From: Staphylococcus muscae
GTDB lineage: Bacteria; Bacillota; Bacilli; Staphylococcales; Staphylococcaceae
DNA length: 64,000 nt
Reading direction: 5' to 3'
Assembly (NCBI RefSeq): GCF_003019275.1
Contig: NZ_CP027848.1
Location: 992,001 to 1,056,000, forward strand
Part shown: positions 1 through 8,295 of the stretch, piece after piece
How positions within the stretch are numbered: the first letter of the stretch is position 1
How the letters are laid out: every line of letters starts with the position of its first letter
Notes under the pieces: model-generated
What the model was told of the DNA's origin: nothing
Databases searched by the model: none
The model's input: only the letters and a program-made list of their open reading frames with translations
Made by a program: the position numbers and the translations under genes

Positions 1-645
1 GACAGAGCGAATAATAAGACGATGTTCAAATTGCTCTAATGCGATAAAGCCAACTTTTTCTCCATTTAGCATTAAATCAACAACATCGAATGTGCTCGAA
101 ATAGATGCTTCTTGATACTGAAGTTTAAGAGATGAGACATACTTTGCGTCCAAATCTAAATAGTAAAGACGCTCCTTTCCAATCGGTCCTTCCTCTTTCG
201 TTGCAGCGTGCATAAAACCAGCACGTTCATACAAGTTCCATGCAGCAGCATTTTCAGCATCAACAACTAAATATAAATGGTTAAATCGTGGAAATACTTC
301 TTGAACATATTGTGGTAAGATCATCATCATTTTAGTGCCATATCCATGACCTTGATAACGTTCATTAATCGATAGTGAACGAACATACACGACCTCTTCC
401 GGTGTATCATATCCTTCATGTTGATAATGCTTATGCAACACGAAAAAACCAATCACTTCATCTTGTGTATTCAACACAACATTCGCAACACGATTTTCAT
501 CTTCCAGTGCTTCATCAAGGACTTCTATGGGTAAAGATGAGTAGATACGTTGTCTTTCACTCAACTCAAAGTTGTTCAAGGCATCACGGTATTGCTTGTC
601 ATAAGATTGTATAGTAATATCATCAAAGCGCTTACTTTTTGTCAT
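1..645 (-). CDS. GNAT N-acetyltransferase, 3' end cut by window edge
   Basis: The reading frame starts at ATG 645 behind a good ribosome binding site (AGGGTGGAG) and stays open to base 1, giving at least 215 residues. It begins MTKSKRFDDI. Near residues 90-110 it has the acetyl-CoA loop of the GNAT fold (SINERYQGHGYG, pattern Q/R-x-x-G-x-G), followed by a typical strand and the AENAAAWNLYERAGF motif. These are hallmarks of Gcn5-related acetyltransferases that move acetyl from acetyl-CoA to an amine. The substrate cannot be read from sequence. About 75 further residues follow the GNAT core, so the protein is longer than a minimal one. It is divergent from the transporter gene downstream of position 850. 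Confidence 0.8.
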   Translation of the reverse strand, partial: MTKSKRFDDITIQSYDKQYRDALNNFELSERQRIYSSLPIEVLDEALEDENRVANVVLNTQDEVIGFFVLHKHYQHEGYDTPEEVVYVRSLSINERYQGHGYGTKMMMILPQYVQEVFPRFNHLYLVVDAENAAAWNLYERAGFMHAATKEEGPIGKERLYYLDLDAKYVSSLKLQYQEASISSTFDVVDLMLNGEKVGFIALEQFEHRLIIRSV

Positions 646-763
646 AGAAAACTCCACCCTTTAGCATTATACTTTATTGATATCATACACTATTTTAGTA
701 AATTCAAAACACATATCACATATAAAAATGGAAATTTTCTACATGTACAACGAGTAATTGCAA

Positions 764-788
764 GACATATGTCGGGACATCATATGTC
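764..788. promoter_or_regulatory. Paired palindromes upstream of the BCCT gene, possible operator
   Basis: A perfect palindrome GACATATGTC (764-773) is followed two bases later by an imperfect one, GACATcatATGTC (776-788). They lie 66-90 bp before the transporter start, where a repressor of an osmolyte-uptake gene could bind. The regulator is not identified, so the assignment is inference from symmetry and position. Confidence 0.35.
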
Positions 789-853
789 AGTTTTTTAGAT
801 AACGTCTCGGTCCAAGCTTCTATATCAATTTGACTTTTTCGAAAGGGGATATT

Positions 854-2446
854 ATGAATCAACCATTATCAAAAAAGAAAAAGCATCGTAATATTGTTTA
901 TACTGTCGCTTTCTCTATCATCTTGTTTTTAACGCTCATAGCTGCTGTTTTCCCAAAAGGTTTTGGTAACTATGCGCAACACGTTTATGATTTTTTGGCC
1001 ATTAATTTTGGCTGGCTTTTCCTAATTATCGTATTTGTTTTAGATATATTTTTAATTTTTCTTGCTACATCACGTTACGGTCGTTTTAAATTAGGACCAG
1101 ACGATGAAGAACCAGAATTTTCATTTATATCATGGATTGGAATGTTATTCTCAGCAGGTCTTGGCGTAGGGATCGTCTTCTGGGGCGTTGCCGAACCACT
1201 TACCCACTACTTACATTCACCATTTCCTAACAGTGTGAAAGGAGAATCCGTTGAATCAGCACGATTAGCTATGGGGTACACATTCTTCCACTGGGGAATC
1301 TCTCAATGGTCGATTTTTGCGATGAGTGGTCTCATCGTTGCCTACTTCCAATTTCGAAAACAGCGTGACGGTCTCATTTCAACTGCAATGGAACCCGTCT
1401 TCGGTGAAACATACCGACGTCCATTTCGAAATGGAATTGATATCCTTGCGATTATCGCAACAGTAATGGGGATTGCAACATCAATCGGTCTTGGTATCCT
1501 TCAAATCGCAGGTGGCTTGAATCATGTCTTTCATATTCCTAACAATACAATCACGTTGATTGTCATTACTTTACTTATGACAGGCATTTTTCTCAGTTCT
1601 GCACTCACAGGTATTGAACGTGGCGTGAAATGGTTGAGTAATCTAAACATCATCATTGGTGCTGCGTTGCTCATATTCATATTCATTTTCGGTGACTTAC
1701 GATTTATTGTTGAAACATTTACTGTATCTATTGGAGACTATATCTCTCATTTTGTAACGTATAGCTTGCGTATTGATCCATACTCAGGTGACAACAGTTG
1801 GATTCAACAATGGACTGTTTTCTATTGGGCATGGGTGATATCTTGGTCTCCATTCATCGGTGGTTTCGTCGCTCGTGTCTCTCGTGGCCGTACGATACGT
1901 GAATTCGTAGTGGGCGTTCTCATTATTCCACCATTAATTTCATTTACTTGGATTGCTGGTTTTGGTGGAACAGCTATTAACTGGGCTTTACACAAAAACT
2001 CAGATATCGCACAAGTTGTCGATAAAGATTATACAGTTGCACTTTTTGAATTGTTACGTAACTTCCCATTGTATGAAGTAACAAGTGCCTTAGCGATTAT
2101 TTTAATTTTTACATTCATTGTGACAAGTGCCGACTCTACAACACATATCGTATCAGGCATGGCAACAGGCGGTGTGGAAAACCCGAAACGCAAGCACAAG
2201 CTTGTATGGGGACTTTTAATTGGCGGTATTTCTCTTGCGTTGACAGTTGCAGGTGGCTTAACAAGTCTACAAACGGCTTCTGTTGTCACAGGTTTACCTT
2301 TCTCGATTATTCTATTGCTGATGATTTTCTCATTGATGCGGGCTTTACACCGTGAACCGACTGAGCATTTCAAAATGACACATATTGATGATGAAAAAGA
2401 CTTTTCTAAGACAATTGAAGAACGCGAGAAAAATGATGAAATGTAA
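854..2446 (+). CDS. BCCT-family betaine/choline-type transporter
   Basis: A 530-residue integral membrane protein with about 12 hydrophobic segments and a short basic N-terminus (LSKKKKHR). Family marks are the glycine-rich segment FSAGLGVGIVFWGVAEP, in which GxGxG is the form found in sodium-coupled members, and the tryptophan box WTVFYWAWVISWSPF that forms the quaternary-ammonium site in BetP and OpuD. The family imports glycine betaine, choline or carnitine for osmoprotection. A TTG lies 24 bp upstream in frame, but GAAAGGGGAT sits six bases before ATG 854, so that ATG is chosen. The acidic C-terminal tail (EEREKNDEM) may be an osmosensing region. Substrate choice among OpuD-, CudT- and BetL-like proteins is not resolved. 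Confidence 0.9.
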   Translation: MNQPLSKKKKHRNIVYTVAFSIILFLTLIAAVFPKGFGNYAQHVYDFLAINFGWLFLIIVFVLDIFLIFLATSRYGRFKLGPDDEEPEFSFISWIGMLFSAGLGVGIVFWGVAEPLTHYLHSPFPNSVKGESVESARLAMGYTFFHWGISQWSIFAMSGLIVAYFQFRKQRDGLISTAMEPVFGETYRRPFRNGIDILAIIATVMGIATSIGLGILQIAGGLNHVFHIPNNTITLIVITLLMTGIFLSSALTGIERGVKWLSNLNIIIGAALLIFIFIFGDLRFIVETFTVSIGDYISHFVTYSLRIDPYSGDNSWIQQWTVFYWAWVISWSPFIGGFVARVSRGRTIREFVVGVLIIPPLISFTWIAGFGGTAINWALHKNSDIAQVVDKDYTVALFELLRNFPLYEVTSALAIILIFTFIVTSADSTTHIVSGMATGGVENPKRKHKLVWGLLIGGISLALTVAGGLTSLQTASVVTGLPFSIILLLMIFSLMRALHREPTEHFKMTHIDDEKDFSKTIEEREKNDEM

Positions 2447-2625
2447 TCCATTGTACAATGGCATGTCAGCCACCTACTTTTTCATTTGTTTAGACGTCGA
2501 AAATATTATCTCAACTACACTATCATAAGATTGTAAAAAACAATTTTTCCAATCATAGATACTGTCCTTTTACATTAAATTCATTTAATATGTATATGTA
2601 AATATAAATGAAGAGGTGACGCTTA

Positions 2626-3423
2626 ATGCGAATCGGTATTGATGCGGGTGGGACATTGATCAAAATGGTCATTGAACAAGATGGCCAGCGTAACTATCAA
2701 ACGTATCTATCTACACAACTAGAAGAAGTTGCAGCATGGCTCAATGACCAACCATGCGAAGATATCCATATCACAGGTGGTAAGGCAAAAATGTTAAATG
2801 ACCTACTCAACTGTGAAACGCAGTCTTATATTGAGTTTGATGCTGCTGCAAAAGGCATTCAAATCTTACTGAAAGAGCAAGGAACACAACTAGATCGCTA
2901 CATTTTCTCAAACGTAGGAACAGGAACATCAATTCACCTATCTGATAGTTCAGGTCAACAACGTGTTGGTGGTATTGGAACAGGTGGAGGCATGATTCGA
3001 GGCCTTGGGTACCTTCTTACCGAAATTGATGACTACGAAACATTAACAAATCTTGCTCAAAATGGAAATCGTGACATTATCGATTTAAAAGTAAAACATA
3101 TTTATAAAAATGATACGCCCCCTATTTCAGGCGAATTGACTGCCGCAAACTTCGGACACGTCCTTCATAACTTGGATAAAACTTTTACAGATGCCGATAA
3201 GCTTGCCTCTGTCATGGGTGTAGTTGGTGAGAGTGTAACAACAGTATCTATTCATGTGGCACGTGAACATCACGCTGAAGATGTCGTATATATCGGCTCT
3301 TCATTCCATAACAACCCATTATTACAACAAGTTGTTACGGACTATACGATTTTACGTGGTTTCAAACCGCACTACTTAGACAACGGCGCTTTTTCAGGTG
3401 CATTAGGAACACTTTATCTCTAA
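2626..3423 (+). CDS. coaW: Type II pantothenate kinase
   Basis: CoaW phosphorylates pantothenate in the first step of coenzyme A synthesis. The 265-residue product has the ASKHA-fold phosphate-binding N-terminus [15 protein letters not shown] and the second glycine-rich loop [17 protein letters not shown] near residues 120-135. Its length matches the staphylococcal type II enzyme (about 267 residues), which is related to eukaryotic PanK and, by family knowledge, is not feedback-inhibited by CoA. The start follows AGAGGTGACGCTT. It is a single-gene unit ended by a strong terminator shared with the converging gene. Confidence 0.93.
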   Translation: MRIGIDAGGTLIKMVIEQDGQRNYQTYLSTQLEEVAAWLNDQPCEDIHITGGKAKMLNDLLNCETQSYIEFDAAAKGIQILLKEQGTQLDRYIFSNVGTGTSIHLSDSSGQQRVGGIGTGGGMIRGLGYLLTEIDDYETLTNLAQNGNRDIIDLKVKHIYKNDTPPISGELTAANFGHVLHNLDKTFTDADKLASVMGVVGESVTTVSIHVAREHHAEDVVYIGSSFHNNPLLQQVVTDYTILRGFKPHYLDNGAFSGALGTLYL

Positions 3424-3425
3424 CT

Positions 3426-3475
3426 AAAAAAGTGGGAAAACATACCTTTCGTTAGGTAGTTCTCCCACTTTTTTA
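3426..3475. terminator. Bidirectional terminator between coaW and the DUF2750-like gene
   Basis: AAAAAAGTGGGA pairs with TCTCCCACTTTTTT across a loop of about 23 bases. A-rich and T-rich flanks let it serve both converging genes. Confidence 0.85.
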
Positions 3476-3479
3476 TTCA

Positions 3480-4151
3480 TTAAAATGTTAATTCATTCGC
3501 TAATTTCTGAGCGGACACAATTGTCCCAACAACGCCCGGTTTCACATCGATAGCTACGTAACGATTATCATCACGTAATTCATCCAGCCACTCTGCGAAA
3601 ACTTCACCTTCAACATCAATGAGTTCAAATGCATCAAAGTCTTCTTCCGCTACTTTCTCAGCACGCTTACTCAAACTCCATACCGGCATGAAGTGAGATT
3701 GTTCAAAGTTATCATTCTCGTCATAAACCACTGCAAAATGCTTCATTCCTTTTTGCGTCAAACCGTAGACCGTGTCTGACTTAGCAACATCTTGAACAAA
3801 CTCACGTACACGAATGTTGTCCAAATCTGTCATAATTTCATTCATTGCTTCAACGATCTTAATCTCGTGTCCAGCTGCTTTATCCGTCACATTCACTAGC
3901 GCTTCGTCATCATCGTCGAACATATCATCTAATTCATAAGTTGCAAAACGATCAATATCCATTGTGATAATCTTATCGTAAGCAACATCAAATGTCTCTA
4001 AATACTCTGTTGCAAATGTCTCACGTGTCCAAAAACAGAAATAAGGACGATCTCGATACATGTGCTTGACAATCTTTTTGTCTTTGACTGCAATAAAAAA
4101 TTGCTCGTTCGTTAAAATATCTTTATAAAAACGTTCACTTTTATAAGACAT
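3480..4151 (-). CDS. DUF2750-like protein of unknown function
   Basis: A 223-residue soluble acidic protein beginning MSYKSERFYKDI. The pattern FYKDILTNEQFFIAVKD followed by YFCFWTRETFA, repeated weakly in the second half (KHFAVVYDE then FMPVWSLSKRAE), resembles the two-module arrangement of DUF2750 proteins, and staphylococci carry one beside coaW. No catalytic motif is visible. A longer frame opens at 4214, but the only good ribosome binding site (GGAGGGTT) precedes ATG 4151. Upstream lies the repeat-rich gap at 4331-4606. The family assignment rests on recalled pattern and synteny and is moderate. Confidence 0.65.
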   Translation of the reverse strand: MSYKSERFYKDILTNEQFFIAVKDKKIVKHMYRDRPYFCFWTRETFATEYLETFDVAYDKIITMDIDRFATYELDDMFDDDDEALVNVTDKAAGHEIKIVEAMNEIMTDLDNIRVREFVQDVAKSDTVYGLTQKGMKHFAVVYDENDNFEQSHFMPVWSLSKRAEKVAEEDFDAFELIDVEGEVFAEWLDELRDDNRYVAIDVKPGVVGTIVSAQKLANELTF

Positions 4152-4330
4152 GCTATAACCCTCCACTTGTTGGTTCTCTTCATCGACTATAAATGACACC
4201 GATGATTCCGTCAATGCTTGATGTCATCCAATAATCCAATCTTTTGGGAGACTAGAAGATACTTGAATAAACGTCATATTGACAATCCCTAATTAGTTAG
4301 ACTATAACATACTTTAGACATATAACATAG

Positions 4331-4620
4331 ATACGAGGTTGTGAAAGGAGCGTTTAGGAATTGAGCAGAACCCGAGCAATGTGTAAAATCGCTTTTTGAT
4401 TTTATGAAATTGCGAAGTTCTGTCGATAGTCCTGCTCCTTGAACACTGACAATACGAGGTTGTGAAAGGAGCGTTTAGGAATTGAGCAGAACCCGAGCAA
4501 TGTGTAAAATCGCTTTTTGATTTTATGAAATTGCGAAGTTCTGTCGATAGTCCTGCTCCTTGAACACTGACAATACGAGGTTGTGAAAGGAGCGTTTAGG
4601 AATTGAGTCCTGCTTCTTCA
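4331..4620. repeat. Tandem 121-bp structured repeat, two full copies plus a shortened third
   Basis: Two identical 121-bp units start at 4331 and 4452, and a third begins at 4573. Each starts ATACGAGGTTGTGAAAGGAG. Each unit can fold into one long interrupted hairpin: AAGGAGC with GCTCCTT (outer), CAGAAC with GTTCTG, CAAT with ATTG, and TAAAATC with GATTTTA around a short loop. The third copy is broken after GAATTGAG and joins TCCTGCTTCTT, which is both the repeat's right stem and the 3' end of the ATP-grasp gene. Related single units occur at 9745 and 59139. The repeats fill the gap between the DUF2750-like gene and the ATP-grasp gene. Confidence 0.9.
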
Positions 4621-5792
4621 ATGAATTGCTGTTCATATGCTTCAATCTCCGCTTCGCTATCCGCATGCCAAATACAACCAAATCGTGAATCAACATGTTT
4701 TTCTGTATACCAATCTCCATCGTAATATGACAATGGGAAAAGAACGCCTTTCTCAACAAATGTTTTAATAGCATCGTAGAAACGTTCATTGTTCCCTTTC
4801 GCCACATAACTATAAAACTTGTGATAGTCTCCTTCTAAGTTGTCAGCAAGTAATAACATACTTGTAGATCCGTTTTGTCGATAGTTTAAGTCAATCGCAT
4901 AGACATGACCTTCTGCATCTTCTAACAGGTCGAATCCTGCTACACCAATAAAACCTTCTTCAACTGCTCTTTCCATCAATGCCCGACCTGCATCTATGAC
5001 CGTCTGAGGGACGTGTTGGGCATTGACGTTACCTTGATAAAAGCCATATTCATTAGTTAATTGCTTTGCTGCTCCAAGATAAAGAATACCTTTATCTGGA
5101 TGTTTCGCAAACTGCACACAATAGTTATCCACGACATCAATACACTGTTCAATAATTAATGTATCCGTCGCTGCTTCCGCTTTCTTCACACGGGCAATTG
5201 CTTGCTCTAGTTCTTTTTGTGTATAACAAATCATCACACCATAGCCACCTGCTGTTGGCAAGTCATCGCCCGGTTTGATAACGACAGGTAATTCCCAACG
5301 GCGTACAGCTTGTTCAAATTCGTTAAACGGCACCACTTCTCGCTTCGGCAAATACTTGCCATCTGTCCAGTCCGGTATTTTGGATTTATTGTTCAAATCA
5401 ATAAATGTTTGCTTATTCATTGCATACTTGTCAGCAGAGACAATGTCATCACCATGCACATATTGGAAATAAATTTTTCGGTCTTCTTCTAATGTCAAAC
5501 GTTGTAATAGTGACTCATATGAAGATTGATCTTTAAAATAATATAAATTATCAGGAATACGACGATGAATTAACGCAAATAGTTGTGCTAACTTATCTGT
5601 CACACTTGCTTCATGTACAATTACGGGCATATCTGCTATCAGTAATTCTCTCGCAGATAAAAAGTTAGATTGATGTTCATCTGGTTCTAACCAAGGATTC
5701 GACACATATGAAGGTCGAGATGAATATACGACATCATTTGAATACAACTCAGCCATTGTTAAATAAGACTGAGTATTTTTTACATCGGTCAT
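4596..5792 (-). CDS. ATP-grasp ligase-like protein
   Basis: A 398-residue cytosolic protein with an ATP-grasp core. PVVIKPGDDLPTAGGYGVMI (about residues 174-193) carries the ATP-binding lysine and glycine loop. LIIEQCID is the linker strand, and GVAGFDLLEDAEGHVYAIDLN followed by YRQNGST holds the metal-binding acidic and Asn residues. Such proteins join a carboxylate to an amine through an acylphosphate, for example amino-acid or dipeptide ligases; the substrates are unknown. It overlaps the M20 gene upstream by 4 bp (ATGA), so the two are translationally coupled and both lie behind the SAM riboswitch. The last codons and the stop (residues GLNS) coincide with the adjoining repeat, so the C-terminus may have been remodelled. 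Confidence 0.82.
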   Translation of the reverse strand: MTDVKNTQSYLTMAELYSNDVVYSSRPSYVSNPWLEPDEHQSNFLSARELLIADMPVIVHEASVTDKLAQLFALIHRRIPDNLYYFKDQSSYESLLQRLTLEEDRKIYFQYVHGDDIVSADKYAMNKQTFIDLNNKSKIPDWTDGKYLPKREVVPFNEFEQAVRRWELPVVIKPGDDLPTAGGYGVMICYTQKELEQAIARVKKAEAATDTLIIEQCIDVVDNYCVQFAKHPDKGILYLGAAKQLTNEYGFYQGNVNAQHVPQTVIDAGRALMERAVEEGFIGVAGFDLLEDAEGHVYAIDLNYRQNGSTSMLLLADNLEGDYHKFYSYVAKGNNERFYDAIKTFVEKGVLFPLSYYDGDWYTEKHVDSRFGCIWHADSEAEIEAYEQQFIEEAGLNS

Positions 5793-6973
5793 AATAAATG
5801 CTCCCTTAATAATTGATGTTCCTGTTGTATCTTCTCAAGCTGTGCTGGATCTTGAATTAATTTTGCGCCCATCAACGCAATAATTTTCGCCCCTTTAATT
5901 AGCGCCTTGTCTCCCATTGGACTTGCTGCTGCTTCTCTAAAACGATGTGTATGCCCTACTAAGCTTCTTGGGCCAATTTTCACATGTGGATGAATCGTTG
6001 GTACAACGTGACTAACATTACCTGTATCTGTTGAACCAAATCCAAAGTCATCATGACTGACTTCTTCACCAAGTTCCGTTGCATATTTCTCAAAGAGGTC
6101 ATCTAACAATGGGGATTTAATAAATTCGTTTACACCATTTTGAATCGGTCCAAATTCATAGTTACAGCCCGTTTGTAATGCTGCCCCTTTGGCAATATCA
6201 TGCACTCGTTCAGTGAGAACATCCAGTGATTTTCGTGTTGTCCCTCTCGTGTAAAAACGCGCATGTGTAAAGTCAGGAATAATATTCGCTGCTTTCCCAC
6301 CATCTAAAATCACACCATGTACACGTTCAGACGATTGAATGTGTTGACGTAACTGTGCAACACCATTGAAAAAACTTAGCATTGCATCAAGTGCGTTACG
6401 TGCTTCATACGCATTTTCCGAAGCGTGTGCACTACGTCCAAAAAACTTAATATCTAACACGTCAACTGCAAGGGTATGAATCGTTGGATATGTTTCATTA
6501 CCCGGATGAATCATCAATGCGACATCAACATCTATAAGCCCTTCTTTCACATAAGATGCTTTTGCAGAGCCATTTTCGCCACCTTCTTCTGCCGGACAAC
6601 CGTATACGATAACGGTACCGCCAATCTCGTCCACAACTTGTTTTAATGCCACACCAGCTAATACACTGGCTGTTCCAATGATATTGTGTCCACAAGCATG
6701 TCCAAGTCCAGGTAAGGCATCATACTCAGCCAAAAAACCAATTCTAGGGCCTGGTTTATCAGATTGATAAGTTGCAATAAAGCCTGTCGCATGACCTGCA
6801 ATATCACGTATCACTTCAAAATCATGCTGCTTTAAATGATCGATTAATAATCGTGATGCGAATAATTCCTCATTCCCTAATTCAGGGCGCTCATGTATTT
6901 GATGACTCATGTCCAAATAGTTCAGCCTATGATTATCTATATAGTCTAGGATCTGTTGTTTTACTGTTATCAA
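5789..6973 (-). CDS. M20-family amidohydrolase
   Basis: A 394-residue metallopeptidase-like enzyme of the M20 (AbgB/amidohydrolase) type that cleaves an amide or N-acyl bond. Metal and catalytic motifs are LAEYDALPGLGHACGHN (about residues 79-95), PAEEGGENGSAKA (about 128-140) and MIHPGN. A lid-domain region with GGKAANIIPDFTHARFYTRG follows. A frame opens at TTG 6991, but that codon sits inside the run GAAAGGAG; TTG 6973 lies eight bases after that ribosome binding site and is chosen. It is first in a two-gene operon with the ATP-grasp gene and is controlled by the SAM-I riboswitch just upstream, suggesting work in methionine, cysteine or SAM-product salvage. Exact substrate unknown. Confidence 0.85.
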   Translation of the reverse strand: MITVKQQILDYIDNHRLNYLDMSHQIHERPELGNEELFASRLLIDHLKQHDFEVIRDIAGHATGFIATYQSDKPGPRIGFLAEYDALPGLGHACGHNIIGTASVLAGVALKQVVDEIGGTVIVYGCPAEEGGENGSAKASYVKEGLIDVDVALMIHPGNETYPTIHTLAVDVLDIKFFGRSAHASENAYEARNALDAMLSFFNGVAQLRQHIQSSERVHGVILDGGKAANIIPDFTHARFYTRGTTRKSLDVLTERVHDIAKGAALQTGCNYEFGPIQNGVNEFIKSPLLDDLFEKYATELGEEVSHDDFGFGSTDTGNVSHVVPTIHPHVKIGPRSLVGHTHRFREAAASPMGDKALIKGAKIIALMGAKLIQDPAQLEKIQQEHQLLREHLL

Positions 6974-6989
6974 TATAAAAGCTCCTTTC

Positions 6990-7169
6990 AAAAAAATATC
7001 AACCTTGTACGAGCGCTACATTTATCAAGTGCGATATGTACAAAGTTGATAATATCTTGTCCATGTCATTTATCTGTCAGCTAACTTGCTGTTGGATTTA
7101 GCACCTTTATCGTCACCGATGAGGTTGCAGGGCTTCACAGGGCCAATTCCCTCCACCACTCTTGATAAA
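6990..7169 (-). promoter_or_regulatory. SAM-I (S-box) riboswitch with terminator
   Basis: Read on the minus strand, 7169-7069 gives the S-box aptamer core: TTTATCAAGAGTGGTGGAGG, TGGCCC, TGAAGCCC, GCAACC, AAGGTGCTAAATCC, closed by GATAAA. Downstream, TATCAACTTTGTAC pairs with GTACAAGGTTGATA followed by seven T residues (6990-6996), an intrinsic terminator. In known S-box leaders SAM binding favours the terminator, so the M20/ATP-grasp operon should be on when SAM is low. Confidence 0.93.
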
Positions 7170-7408
7170 TTATATTTAATTATTACTTATTCTATCGGAT
7201 TTACGATTATTTGTCATGTCATTTTTTCAATATTTTCTAAAATCTTTATAAAAGACGTATTTATATCTATCTAACAACAGGTACTTTGCATCATATATTT
7301 TATTGCTTTCAAATATATACCCACATCGTCAAAATTCAAATCATGCCCCTGTTAGTTTCTTCTGAATATGATAAAATAACGATAAACTATAAAGGAGGCG
7401 TTATCACA

Positions 7409-7876
7409 ATGCCAAAAATGAATGTTGAAAGTTTTAACTTAGACCATACTAAAGTTGTTGCTCCTTATATCCGCTTAGCTGGTAAAATGACTGGGAACAA
7501 TGGTGACGAAATCCACAAATACGATATTCGTTTTAAACAACCAAACAAAGAGCACATGGAGATGCCTGGGCTCCACTCATTAGAACACTTGATGGCCGAA
7601 AATATTCGTAACCATTCAGACAAAGTGGTAGATTTAAGCCCTATGGGATGCCAAACTGGTTTTTACGTCTCATTTATCAATCACGACGATTATGAAGATG
7701 TATTAAACATCATTGAAAAAACGGTACAAGACGTTCTAGATGCAACGGAAGTACCAGCATGCAACGAAGTACAATGTGGTTGGGCTGCTTCTCACTCATT
7801 AGAAGGTGCAAAAGAAATTGCACAAGCCTTTTTAGATAAGCGTAATCAATGGCACGATGTCTTCGGTGAAGGATAA
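7409..7876 (+). CDS. luxS: S-ribosylhomocysteine lyase
   Basis: LuxS cleaves S-ribosylhomocysteine to homocysteine and DPD, the precursor of autoinducer-2, in the activated methyl cycle. The 155-residue product has the metal ligands of HSLEH (His56, His60) and Cys123 in EVQCGW, and the catalytic Cys81 in PMGCQTGFY. Length is normal for the staphylococcal enzyme. A longer frame starts at 7286, but AAAGGAGG at 7391 precedes ATG 7409, and the protein from there begins [13 protein letters not shown] as in relatives. It is divergent from the SAM-riboswitch operon, so two SAM-linked units lie back to back. Confidence 0.97.
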   Translation: MPKMNVESFNLDHTKVVAPYIRLAGKMTGNNGDEIHKYDIRFKQPNKEHMEMPGLHSLEHLMAENIRNHSDKVVDLSPMGCQTGFYVSFINHDDYEDVLNIIEKTVQDVLDATEVPACNEVQCGWAASHSLEGAKEIAQAFLDKRNQWHDVFGEG

Positions 7877-7885
7877 GTTGAAAAC

Positions 7886-7918
7886 AAAAACACGGATGCA
7901 AATGCACCCGTGTTTTTT
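7886..7918. terminator. Bidirectional terminator between luxS and the DoxX-like gene
   Basis: AAAAACACGG and CCGTGTTTTTT form a stem around ATGCAAATGCA. It serves both converging genes. Confidence 0.85.
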
Positions 7919-7922
7919 GTTA

Positions 7923-8276
7923 TTATAATTTTCGTATCCATGCCATTAAAACAAATTGTAATGGCAGTCGGCCGTATAAAACGGATTGTGGTAACTCTTT
8001 ATCACCCAGTGGTAGTTTATGACGTGCCATATAAATATTCGCTGGAAGTACTGCCCATAAAAATGCAATGATTGCATGTTTAAACCAGTAGCCAGGTTTT
8101 CTTATGGCTAAACCAATACCAAAGATGAGTTCCATAACACCCGTTATCCAAACAATCTCCTTTTTAAACGGTAAATAATGCGGAACAATATTGCGGAAAT
8201 TACGCTCTCTCTTGAAGTGTAAATATCCTGCACCTATAAATAAGATTGCCAACAATTGTCGACCGATCCACTTCAT
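7923..8276 (-). CDS. Small DoxX-like membrane protein
   Basis: A 117-residue protein with four hydrophobic segments, starting MKWIGRQLLAILFIGAGYLHF. The N-terminal GAGYLHF segment and ITGVMELIFGIGLA in the second helix are typical of the small DoxX/YphA-like membrane family of uncertain function. ATG 8276 is chosen over TTG 8285 because AAAGGA lies nine bases upstream of the ATG and abuts the TTG. It follows pdp by 20 bp on the same strand, so the two are probably cotranscribed, although no functional link is obvious. Confidence 0.75.
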   Translation of the reverse strand: MKWIGRQLLAILFIGAGYLHFKRERNFRNIVPHYLPFKKEIVWITGVMELIFGIGLAIRKPGYWFKHAIIAFLWAVLPANIYMARHKLPLGDKELPQSVLYGRLPLQFVLMAWIRKL

Positions 8277-8295
8277 TGCATTCAATCCTTTACAA

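Noticed and set aside
2029..2451. 140-codon frame opposite the BCCT transporter
   Set aside because: Antisense shadow of a strong gene; Ser/Ile/Lys composition of a reversed membrane protein and no ribosome binding site.
2448..2462. CCATTGTACAATGG palindrome after the BCCT gene as terminator
   Set aside because: Perfectly symmetric, but no T-run follows closely; it may be an operator or chance.
4331..4606. CRISPR-like array
   Set aside because: The repeating unit is one 121-bp block with no short repeat plus variable spacer pattern, and the two full units are identical throughout.
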